From positions 209,210,029 through 209,274,028 of the forward strand of contig RSEF01000001.1 of NCBI GenBank assembly GCA_003993805.1: a DNA stretch of 64,000 bases. Reading direction: 5' to 3'. Below the pieces are notes generated by a model. That model did not search any database. It saw only the letters and a list, made by a program, of their open reading frames with translations, and was not told where the DNA came from. Position 1 is the first letter of the stretch. Each line of letters starts with the position of its first letter. Below, piece by piece: positions 28,101 to 40,100 of the stretch. The position numbers and the translations under genes were made by a program. This stretch comes from Himantopus leucocephalus. Its lineage: Eukaryota > Chordata > Aves > Charadriiformes > Recurvirostridae.

Positions 28101-31100
28101 CAAGTTTTTCTGTATTTTGCAGGTGATGTCCAACCTCATACTCCAAGTAAAGAATATTAAGTCCTGAATTTAAAATTAGTTCAAATGTAATCATTATCAC
28201 AGTCTTTTTGAATCCTCAGTATTCCACTACTGTGTTTATATTTATATGAACTTGCTCACATTCTTAGCCATGACTGACATCAGGAACGGCTGCCGCACCT
28301 TCTCTTTCTTAGGGGAAACCCAAGTTTTACCAAAGTGACATTCAGAAAAGTTTAATGTTGCCCTTGTATTTGAACTCCCACCAAATATTTCTAGGTATTT
28401 CATTGCCTATTTATCTCCTCTGCTGACCTGTACAAAAATTCACTACTTCCTTGCTGAATACCAGATCAATTGGAAAAGTGAACTCCCTATCAGCCTGTGA
28501 AAGTTAGATCCTTACAATAATGACCAAGAAACTTTGTATTCTATTCCCCTTTTGATCTTCTAAGTTTCCAGAATGCCTTTAACTTATAGGCCATGCACAT
28601 TTGTAATCAATCAAACTGTCCAAAAGGAACAAATAATACATAAAAAGTGCCTGTAACTATCTCTTTGACAAGAATGTGAAGAACTGCGGATGGAACTAAC
28701 TGTTCTGTGCAGTTTTGTTGAACCGTGGATGTATTAGTAGAGTAAGGGAGAGGGAAGGGACAACACTCACTTGTGACTACGTTATAATGGTACTGCCACA
28801 GATGTGTCTAATAAATGCAATTCTACTTAGAAGGAAACAACTACCAATTTCAAACTCAACCTGTCAATTCAAGCTTAGAACCTTTCAAGAGACCAACTAG
28901 TCTCAACATTTGTTTGTATCAAATTTCCGTTTCTTAAATCTGAACTCAGAAGTCTATTTTAGAAAAATAATGTATTTGAAAGTACCAAAGTAGCCTCAAA
29001 ATTATCATATAAATACAGAAGTTCTGAATGGAATTTAAACTGACAGTAACAGTCCTAAAGTATTTCTTAAGAGAAAGACTACAAAAGTCAGTCTATTTAT
29101 GACATTTTAAGAAAAAAAATTTCAATATTTCTCTTTACTCCCAACCTTGAAAAAAAACACTTTTAAAAAGTACTGTGTACGTATACTTCAAATACAAAAA
29201 AGCTGTTTCCATCTATCTTATAAAATTATAATATCCAGGGACAAGTGAAAAAAAAAATTGTAGAAGTAATTTTCAAAAAAGAAAAATGATATGCTATCAT
29301 ACATTTCTGAAAGAAAAAGAGATTGATACAGAATATGCTTATTAATAAGTATTTATAAAAAAAATTATGATCTGTTCCTAAAAGAGGGTAATCAGTTGTG
29401 CTACAGGTTCTGTGAGAATCCATCTTGTATCTGCATGCAAACATAATGGAGTTAAGACAACACATATGCAATGTGGTGAATTTTGTTAGAAAAAAAGGTT
29501 TGAACAAGTAAGTACTAAGTCTTGAAAGCTTAGTTTGTCTGGATACAAGTGTACTGACAAATACATGTTCCTGTTACAGGAGTAATTATATATTGGTTGC
29601 AAGTGCTTCTATTTTTAGCTATTGTCAATTTGTTAACGCAATGAAAAAAATTCAAACCTCTCAAATACTTCAATATCAAAACAGAAACGTTTGTCAATTG
29701 AATCTGTCTTTCTCCTGATGCAAGATTTTAGCTTGAATATTTCTGGTGAGCTTGTGACAAGGCCATTCTATAAAACAAAACAAAACAAAATTAGCACAGG
29801 CAGTATGCTGATATACTTTGGCTACACCTCTTACATTTAACTGTATGAACAGTTCAAAGAACATGTCTGAAGATAGGGATTAAAATTATTTAGGAATGTA
29901 TACAGTAATTTCTGCATATGAATTAAGACTAGAGTTAACAGCTTTCTGTCACATATATGTTATTTAATCTTTATATTTCAGAAAACTCCTTAAATTCAAA
30001 ACTTTACAAACATCTGCATATATAACATGAGTGTATGTTATATGTTAGAATGAATATCATATAATTCTATCAATTTTCACATGTAGATAAAAAGTTTTCA
30101 AAAGGATAAAGCTGATTAACTTCTAGTTCTGGCCACCATCCCTGTGAGGCCTCTCTCTATAATGTTGGAAAGGCTGATGCAATCAGGGGAGTTTCTAAGG
30201 AATGGGAGAAAGCAAATGTCACTCCTGTCTTCAAGAAGAGCAAGGAGAAGGATATAGAATCACAGAATCATTTAGGTTGGAAAAGACCTTTAAGATCACT
30301 GAGTCCAACTGTAAACCTAACACTGCCAAGTCCATCACTAAACTGTGTCCCTGAGCACCACGTCTACCCATCTGTTAAACATCTCCAGGGATGGTGACTC
30401 CACCACTTCCCTGGGCAGCCTGTTCCAATTCTTGACAGCCCTTTTGGTGAAGAAATGTTTCCTAATATCCAATCTAAACCTTCCCTGGTGCAACTTGAGG
30501 CCATTTCCTCTCATCCTATGGGGAACTACAGGCCAGTCTGCACCACCTTGATCCCTGCGAAGATGATGAAGTGAACAATCCTGGAAAGCATTTCCAAACA
30601 TATTAAGAACAGAAAGGTGACTGGAAATAGTCAGCATGGATTTAATGAAGGTGAAATCATGCAGGATCAACTTGATAGCCCTCTATAATGTGAAGGATGG
30701 CTCAGTGGATGATGGAAGAACAAAGAATACTGTTTATCTCAACTTTAGCCAGGCTTTTGACACTACATCCTGCTACAGTAAGATGTTTCCTACTACATCC
30801 TCAGAGACAAACTGGTGAAGTACAGGCTAGATAAACAGATGGTGAAGTGGACTGAAAGCTGGCTGAACTGCTGAGCTCACAGCAGAAGTCCAGCTGCAGC
30901 CAGTCACTAGTGGTACGCGCAAGGGGTCAATACCAGGGCCAGCACTGTTCAGCGTGAATAGGAATAACCCCAGGCACCAGGACAGGCTGGGGCTGATGGG
31001 ATGGAAAGTAGCTTGGCAGAAAAGGACCTGTGGGTCCTGGTGGGCAACAAGCTGACCATAAGCCAGCAATGTGCCCTTGTGGCAAAGAAGGCCAACAGCC

Positions 31101-34100
31101 TCCTGGTTTGCATCAGGCAGAGCATTGCCAGCAGGTCAAGGGAGATGATCCTCACCCTCTGTTCAGCACTGGTGAGACACATCTGGAGTGCTATGTCCAG
31201 TGCTGGGCTCCCCCGCACAACAGAGACAGTGATGTACTAGAGCAAGTCCAGCCAAGGGCTCCCAAGATGATTAAGGAATTGGAGCATCTGTCATATGAGG
31301 AGAGGCTGAGAGAGCTGGGGCTGCTCCACCTGGAGAAGGGGGATCATATCAGTGATTTATCTATAAATACCCAATGGGAAGGAGTATAGAAGACTGAGTC
31401 GGATTCCTCTCAGTCGTGTCAGTGAAAGGACAAGAGGCAATGGGCATAAACTGAAATACAGGTAATTCCATTTGAACTTAAGAAAAAGCTTTTTTATGGT
31501 GGTCAAATGCTGAAACAGGTTGCCCGCAGAGCTTGCAGGGTTTCCATCCTTGGAGATATCTAAAACCCAACTGGACACAGGTCTCGCTAACCTGCTCTGG
31601 TCAACACTGCATTGACATTAAACTAGAACATCTCCAGAGCTCCCTTCCAAACCTCATCCATTCCACGATTCTGTGCAAAAAGGATTGATAACCTATGCAT
31701 TTGGAACCATTTCATATGTGGTTTATACACATTTTAAAAGAAATATTTTTACTTAAATATTTACCTATGCTATATAAGACATGCACTGCTTCATGTACGA
31801 AAACAGCCTTATGTTTTGTTCACCGTATTTTTTTCTTTTAACAGTTCCTGAATGCTTAACATAAAAGGTGGAATATATAGTTCATGCATGCATTCATGTA
31901 TGTGCAACTCACCACTTTTCCACCAGATTTTGTTTCAGCTACACTCATGGTAAATGTTTTTGTTCCTTTATCGTAAGTGCAGTAATGTTTTACCCATGTA
32001 AATCCAAGAGGTCCTAGATTAAAGAGAGATAGTATTAAAAATAATTATTTCAGCATTTTATCACTATTTTAGTTGGAGTTAGATAGAGTAGAGAAATGAA
32101 ACATAACAGCATCCACATGTAGCCTACAAAATCAAGAACACCCCTAATTTTTAGCCTTATCCTGGAAAGGTCACACCACACTACTTCTTAATCTTACTGT
32201 GAAGTGTAGGATCTCTGATGAAGAAGATATTTTCACTCCTGGATTACCCAGAGCATTGCTTAGGCATTGCTGTGAACCTTTAGTGAACCTAAACACAAAA
32301 CCCTCTTGAGCTTAAGCTCAATGGTATTTTAAACTTTGTCTGCTAACCTAGCTTAGGTACAGGTATTTATAATGTGTTCTTTGCTGTGAGGACATGGGGT
32401 AAATCCTCCCACTGTTTCCATAATTCTCTCCATATCCTAGAAGTACAGCTAAGATCTCCCACAATTTCCTGAAAAAAAAAAGATGTTTACTGTAGCACAG
32501 AGCAAAGATAAGCTCCCGTATTCTTACAGATGCGTCTGGAGGGGTGGTACATGTCACAGGACAGGATAATTCAGGTTTTTGCAGTCTGACTGCTCCCCCT
32601 TGGGCCAGAACATGATGGCTATAACTGCACTGGTTAATAAACAGTGCTGGCAGCGTTCACGGTCACTAGGTAACACATAGTCAATAGGTAACTTGGACAA
32701 AGCTTCTTGATTTTTAAGGACAGGAAATTTAGCAGAGGGTGGGATATTTCGTGCAAGCTTGTCTCAATGGCAGAGTAGAGCCCCATTTATTTTACTAGCA
32801 TTGACGTAGCTTCTGGGTACTCAGCTGCAGAGACCAAACACAATGGCTGTGTGAGGAGGTACCAAGAAGGAAAAGTACTTCTTTCCTCTTGGACAGCATT
32901 ATGCTTCAGAGCCTGGCATTCAAACATGGCCCCTCTCTGCAGAGCCATCACAAATGTAGGTGCCAAACCAAAATACACACACACACATATATATAATGCA
33001 GTATTGTAACTATTGTCTAAATTCAGAATACGAAAGGACTAGATGATACTTTCAACCCACATGTGATTTTCCAATTCATTTCAATGGGAGTTACTCAAGG
33101 GAAAAATATGATACTGATTTTTTCAAAGTACAACATATCTGGACCTTTTAATTCTTCTTAAAATGAAAGAGCTGAGTTAAAAAAGTGTCTTAAGGGTTTT
33201 GTGTTCATTTTTTTTAAAGAAATGTAAACAGTTAAATAAAAATGGGAGGTCTTAAAATCAAACCTAGTAATTTCGTATAAAAACAATAGCTTTGCCTTCT
33301 AAATGTAGCCTTCCACAAAGGTGGTGGAGAGATTGCATCAGTCATGTAAGTCGGATGTCTGGCAATCCAGAAACACAGATGTAGAAATTTATAGTCTGTT
33401 ATGCTGACTTGGAGAAGATTCTCCCATTGCCTGCGTTTTGCAGGAAAGTAATATCATGAATTCAAAAGTCAACTGGTTACCCACCCTCAGAAGTTAGCTG
33501 TCCTGTTCCTATATTTTAACTTATTTTCACTTAGCAAAACAAAATCTATAATTATTCTAAAGATTTTTTTCCTCTGACGGCATTTCATTAACTCTTTTAG
33601 CACAGATAAGAAGGATGAGCACTCTCAAAGCGGTTTTAGATGAGTTTAGAAGTCACCTGCTCTTCATTAAAAAATTGTAGCCAGACACCTACATTGCAAC
33701 TTTGTGTTACTCATGACCGTCCATCTAAATGAAAACAATTTATGGCCTACTGACATTTTTTTTTTTCCAAAAAAAAAGATATTACCACCATGCATATCAG
33801 TAATAAACATATACAGGACTTACTCTCAAGAACAGCAAACAATTCACCCAGTTGCCCACAATTTGACAAGAGCCTGTGGGACGATGGTTGTAGGAAAGTA
33901 AATGTGCATGACAAGGAAACATACAACTAGTACCTTCCCCACTGACACAGAGATTACAGACCCTGTTACTCTTACTCCAAAATAAACTAATGAACAAATT
34001 TCTTTTCAGTAAGAGGATGTCAAGTTGGCCTCTCGCTATTTAATGAAGCACAGCATGTGCCCAATGCTTCACTCTTTTTCTGTCTCCCCCATTAGCAGGG

Positions 34101-37100
34101 CCCAGTGTAATTTCCACTTAACACAGGTTTCTTTTATCATTGTTACTCAATTAAAACATAGAGGGTCTTCTTAAACCTTTCAGTGCTACTGAGGGTAAAA
34201 GTGGCTGAGGTTAACTATGACAAGCATTGAGGCTTCTTTCTTTTAGCTCACATATGGAATGAAGATTAATTTCATTATGTAATTCTGAAAACTGATTATC
34301 TGTAACTCCAGGTAGTCTCTTCAGTTACCACCTAAAAGGGGAACAATGAAGAAGGTAGCCTCAAAATTGAGGTCAAGTGGGGTCAAGTGGGAATTCTATA
34401 TCCAGATGCCTTCTATTTATTCTTGGATTGAGAAATCAGGTGCGAAGTTGTATTTAATAATTTTTGCATGAATGTCAAACTTGCACAAGCATGTACACGC
34501 TATCTCAAAACACTGCTATACACTTTTCCAGTGTCAGGCTGATTCTACAGCAAATAGAAAAATGAACGAATAAATATATAAATCTGGGTACCCCAAGCAA
34601 TGAAAACCATTTTACTGAGGGTTTTGACTAACACAGCTAGTTTGGCTTGGTTTTCTATACTGGTTAGAGTGTGAAACAGTGGCAGCTGATACTTCAGGTG
34701 ACGTATAGTTTTGAATTCTCTCATTTGACTTTTCACATATTTCCTGGCTCTGTTTTCATTCATAACATGACGTATTGCTAGGCTCTTCCAACTAGTTTCA
34801 GACACTTAGGACAACTTTAGTTCTATTCCTTCATTTAGTTCATCACTTCATTTGCATGTCTCATGAAGTGAATAAAACATAGGCATGGATTTGCAGCTAT
34901 GTTGAAGCTGGCAGACTGTATTTAGATGACTTTTCTTCTTCTTACACCTTTATTTTCTCTTTTGTGCATGTTCATTTACTCTTAAGGTGGCTGGGTCAGT
35001 GGAGATCCCTGGTACAAGGTGGAAGTTGCTTCTGCTGGGTGAACTATGGGCCCTGGTCAGGCAGAGAAAGTACGGAAGACAGCAGAGTTTGGCAGGTAGA
35101 GCCAAAACAGAGTGCTGGGAGCTGGCAGCTTCTGCAGCAAGGCACAGGGCAGCCAGACAGAGCAGAGNNNNNNNNNNNNNNNNNNNNNNNNNNNNNNNNN
35201 NNNNNNNNNNNNNNNNNNNNNNNNNNNNNNNNNNNNNNNNNNNNNNNNNNNNNNNNNNNNNNNNNNNGGAAGGCATTTGTATTTCTCTTAACAAGCGTAA
35301 CATCCTGAGAAAGATGCGTTGGTTGGGACTGGCTTCTCTGGGTCCACAAGGGCAAAGCTAGGATGAGAGATTAGAGTCACTTACTTTGCTTTGTTGTTTA
35401 ACTTACTGTAAAATAAATTTTAACACTAATTTGNACTTTGCTTTGTTGTTTAACTTACTGTAAAATAAATTTTAACACTAATTTGTCCTTGAGAAAAAGT
35501 TTAAATTCATGATCTGTATGAAAAGCTTGTTGTTTTTTTTTCCTTGGAAAAAATCAAGATCTAGGAGGATCACAAATAGGCAGCTCTCAGTTACTCACAC
35601 TGGTACACATTAGCAGCTCCTTCAAACAAGATGCAGAAGACAGCAGAGAAAGCCAGGGCCTGAGGAGCAGCTGCAAGAGTCTACTCTAAATGTTATAATC
35701 CTCTACTCAGAGTATGAGTCATTAGCGTTTTCTACCTTAAAATCTCTCCCCACTCTCCTCCAGGAAGGAACACNACGAGTCATTAGCATTTTGTACCTTA
35801 AAATCTCTCCCCACTCTCCTGCAGGAAGGAACATACTCCACTCTTACCAACTTCCACTGTCCTGCTGCCCTAGGTGTAACCCACCCGGCAATTTTTGATA
35901 GGCTACTTTTCCCACTCTGGTTCCCAGACCATCCTTATTTTGTGGCATAGACAAACTGAAGATCTTAGAAGGTGCTCCAGCAGACCATTTGCTTTTCAAG
36001 TTCTATTCCCATGTCATGAACTTATCCTTCTTCCACAAGGGCATCACAATTTCCTCCTTCACTGCACAAACAGCCTTTCTTTGATTTTGTTAAACTCTCC
36101 TTCAAAGAGTCTATTAGTAACACATCAGACTGAGAATTATAAGGAGACGTGACACTGAGCTGATAAATCAGAGACATAAGCAGCACAAACACTAGAATGC
36201 CCCACAGCCAGCAGAGCTCCTGAGGAGGAATGTCTATATAGACACACCACAGGGCATCTTCTAGCATCTGAACATCCATAGACCACACCGAGGAAAATTA
36301 ATAATATGGCAATTCTTTAGATATGTGATTTTGAAGTGTTAGGCTTTGTCTTTATCTACTTGCATCTAGGAGCACATGCTCATATTTCCAACATCACTTA
36401 CATAAACTATGTATTTTTAGAAACCCTATTTTGAAGACTTTTTTTTTTCCTTTGTCTCATGGTATTGCTGATGTGCATTATAATTTACTTGGTATACTTG
36501 CCTTATGGGTTTTAGTAAATGCTTTTATTCCAGCATGTTGTATGCAACAGACTAGAACCAAGAAATTAAGAATTCGGAAGGTTCAAAATTTTATAACTGA
36601 TGTTATAATTTAAGATCCATTTATATTCAGATAGTTTATAAAAAATTCACACCTGGCGCCCAAAAGACATTGCCTGCAAGGGCTATTGTTACCCAGTCAC
36701 CAGAGTATTTCCCGTACCTTCATTCTGGAACATCAAGTAATGATCTGTGTGCAACAAAAGCATAGTGGGCTAAAATGCCTACTGATCTGACAGAGGATGG
36801 CAACTGATCCACTCATAAGTAAATTTTACCTACTGGATGTGTACACCTGGTGACAAAAATACTCAGGTCCACCAGACTGAGTTTACCAGTAACCTCCCCT
36901 GCTTGCTTGCACAGTATCAGCACTGATGAATTGGCAAATTGCTGTTTCATTTTGGTAATTCATAGCTGCTGCTGTGATGGCTGACATGATGCAGGAACAG
37001 CTCCTGGTCAAAAGGATAAAGCTCAGGATCTCCAGCTAAAATATATAAAATCAAATTTATTTTTCCTCTCTGTCTAACACATAGGATGAAAGATGCCCTG

Positions 37101-40100
37101 TTTTAACTATCTGCAATTGCACAATAATATTTCCCGATGTACAAAGTCTTCTCAATACAGATCATTTCTATTACTTTAAAGGAGCATAAAGTCTCCTATA
37201 CCAGGGTCAGAGCTAGGTCAAAATTGCTAGATTTTTCCAGGATGTGAGAGTTTTGCAGAAGTAGACAGAGAGAGACACTCTGGATTAATCTGTGACAGGT
37301 AGAAAAATGTTCTTATTTAGGAATCCGAGCAAAGTTTTAGTCTCTAAGATTTGGCAGCTGTATGCCATAAAGATAGGATTTCTGTAAGTACTGCTTGCTG
37401 AATCCAGGTTCATTAGTTTGCATCAATGTCAAACATTCACTATACAATACATTCTCATCTCATGGAAAGAAGGCATCTGAGAAGCTCTTCTTGGTGACAT
37501 TGGGTGTTAGAGATGTAATTCAACCTGTTTCACAGTCAAGAGTGCTGCTTCGGTTAGTTTCAAGGAAGCCGGAAGATGGTGTGGAGAGAGAGAGAAAAAG
37601 TTATACTTGTCATGTTCCTTTTTCACAATTGACGTTCTGCAATGCTCAGTATGCTTAATGGGAAGGGACAGATGACACTGGAAGTTCTCTGTCAAGGCCT
37701 ACAGGTACTAACTAAATAAGGCAAGTGGCAAGCTAGTCCTGTACGGCCTGAACAGTAGTAACACTACTAATATGCCACAGAAATGTGCTAGCACATCGTA
37801 CTGGAACAGCTTTTGGTACTGACTGACCCAGAAGATAGTTAAGGGTGGGGGCAGAAACACAGTCCAGGAGAAAATCCCAGAACTAAATATGGACTTTGAA
37901 ACACAGCTTCTATCTTCCTCTTTTATGGCGTGTCAAGGTATGCTTTCTTTTATGTGGAAAGTAAACTAAAGACAAATGACTCCACCAACAAAAAAATAAA
38001 CTTACCTATCCTACAGAAAAACTGATTTTTCACTTTATTTCATGTATAACTCAGAAAAACACAAATGTACACTGCTTATAAGGAATATTTAAATCCAAAA
38101 AGTGGCTCAAAATTTCAGCCATGAAACCATGGTATTAGGAAACATCCATTATGTGTTGCACAGACACAACATTACATGTTGTCCCATTAAAATGTTATGC
38201 ACACTCCAAGTCATCAGACATTTCACTTCACAGTAGATATGATACTCTTACATAATCCTTTAATAAACATGGAAAGTGCCCAAGCCAAGATCTTAATGTC
38301 TGTCTATATACAAACAACCTGCAATCACAATTTAAAAAGGGAGCAAAAATTAGATATTTTAAATTCAATTTTCAGCTTTAAATGCTTGCATTCTGAAGAA
38401 AATAAAACATAAAACTTACAGGTTCTACAAATTCAAATTTCTTTTTCTCTTGTACTTCTTGAATTTTAAAAACATATTCTAATGATGCTTCATAAAAGTT
38501 TTGATGTTCTCTGTCAATCTGTGTATCTGCCTAAAAGACAAAATGAAATATAGACAACTTTAATTTACTCATCCCAATTGCTTTAAAACCAGATGTTGTC
38601 ATTAACAGACAAACCTTCCATAAGATTACTTTACACGCTTCATGTGGTTCAGTTTTCTTCCTGAAAATTAGAATACCTACTTAAAAGAGCTAAACGCAAG
38701 TTTAAGAAGTTAACATTACACAATTTAGCCTCATGCCTTTTCCCCTCTCCTTTTTGGTTTCCTCCTTCTTTTTGCACTTTAATATTCTAGTTTTTAGGCG
38801 AGCCTGTAGGGAAACAAAGAAAGGTGGCAGCAGGAACTCTGTCCCTCGTATATGGCAAGTTTAGAACAAGAAATAGAAGAGTGGGATAGGAATTAAGAAG
38901 GGACAAACAGATAATTATTTCTATTGAAATGTTTGAGTATCACATGCACTGAAATCATATCTATTTCTCAGCTTCAAATACCTTCTCAAGAAGGTATTTT
39001 CTTTCTTAAATAGACTGTCTTTAACAATGACATCTTGCAACTTATTATTTCATAGTATGAGTCACATGCTCTTGGAATATAAACATATTTAAGTCCTTAA
39101 CCTCATAAATCAATTACTATTCACGTTTTAATTTTCAAATGCCAGCACTACAAGGCAATATATGTCAGAAGTGCCTGAATAATACCACCCGACATGAAGA
39201 TCCAGTACCAAAACAGTGTCTTCTGCCTAAACAGCTAAAGAATTAACTCTTATCAGCTGATAAAGAGTAATAGGCTTTTATCCTCAATTTAAACAAGCCA
39301 TGGGAGAGGAGCCTAACAGACAAGCAGCGTAGTATGTGGATAATGCTTAAAGAAGAGATGCAGATTCCATTTTAATTCATCCTTCTTTGTAACCAATCAT
39401 TTTCTCAAGCAAATCCCTTCTGTGTTGCATTAGTTAGGTTTTGGTCTTAGGTCAAAAAGAAATTCTACCATTTATCGACAATATGAGTAAGACCAGTTCT
39501 GCTATTTTTGACATAGGCCAGTTAAAATATAGCAGTATACTTCTGTATTTTTTCTAGTTCAATTCTGACATTAAAAATAACAAATATGGGAAAATTGGAA
39601 AAGCTAGATATTGTCTTCCCTTGACAGCGAACATTAAACCAGCAAACACATTGTAAAAGAGGTTTAGTACTTTTAGCAGTACAAATGGAAGAAGTCAGTG
39701 TTTTCCTTCAGGCAGAACTTGGTCATCAATAGCACCATACATAATTAACATTGCTTCTTTAATCAAGGACATGCTACTATCGTGATTTGGCCGCACAGAC
39801 TTAACACTATTGATCCCTTCACTAGCACCGTGCCTTAACGCTACTTCAAAGCATGGGCATCAATGATATGTTTCAAATGATGCGGTACTAGCATTTCCCT
39901 CCCATGCCTATAAAAAACTAATCAGGAAATTAAGTACACAAACTAATATTCTGGAGCAGAAATCAAGCACTCAAAATTCCAATAACCAAGTGCTTTACCA
40001 CAGAATTAACTCTGCCATGTGCCATTCATATAGTGCATTTGGCTACAGTTTTCTTTGATACTCTGGTAATAGTTTTATTTCACAAAAAAAATATACCACA

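Larger units (their letters stand above)
29768..31912 (-). other. ARHGAP42 intron occupied by nested CR1 elements
   Basis: Intron of about 2.1 kb, of which about 1.5 kb (30140-31678) is CR1 sequence. The flanks are plain AT-rich intron. Confidence 0.9.
32014..38419 (-). other. ARHGAP42 intronic interval with missing exons
   Basis: 6.4 kb between a BAR exon and a PH exon. About 79 residues of expected coding sequence are absent. It contains the 100-N gap (35168-35267), two single-N duplications (35434, 35774), a (CA)n(TA)n run at 32974-32995 and a short direct repeat ggtcaagtgg at 34371-34390. No other exon or RNA is recognised. Confidence 0.85.

Noticed and set aside
34985..35361. Open frames running through the N gap
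   Set aside because: They are open only because Ns cannot form stop codons.
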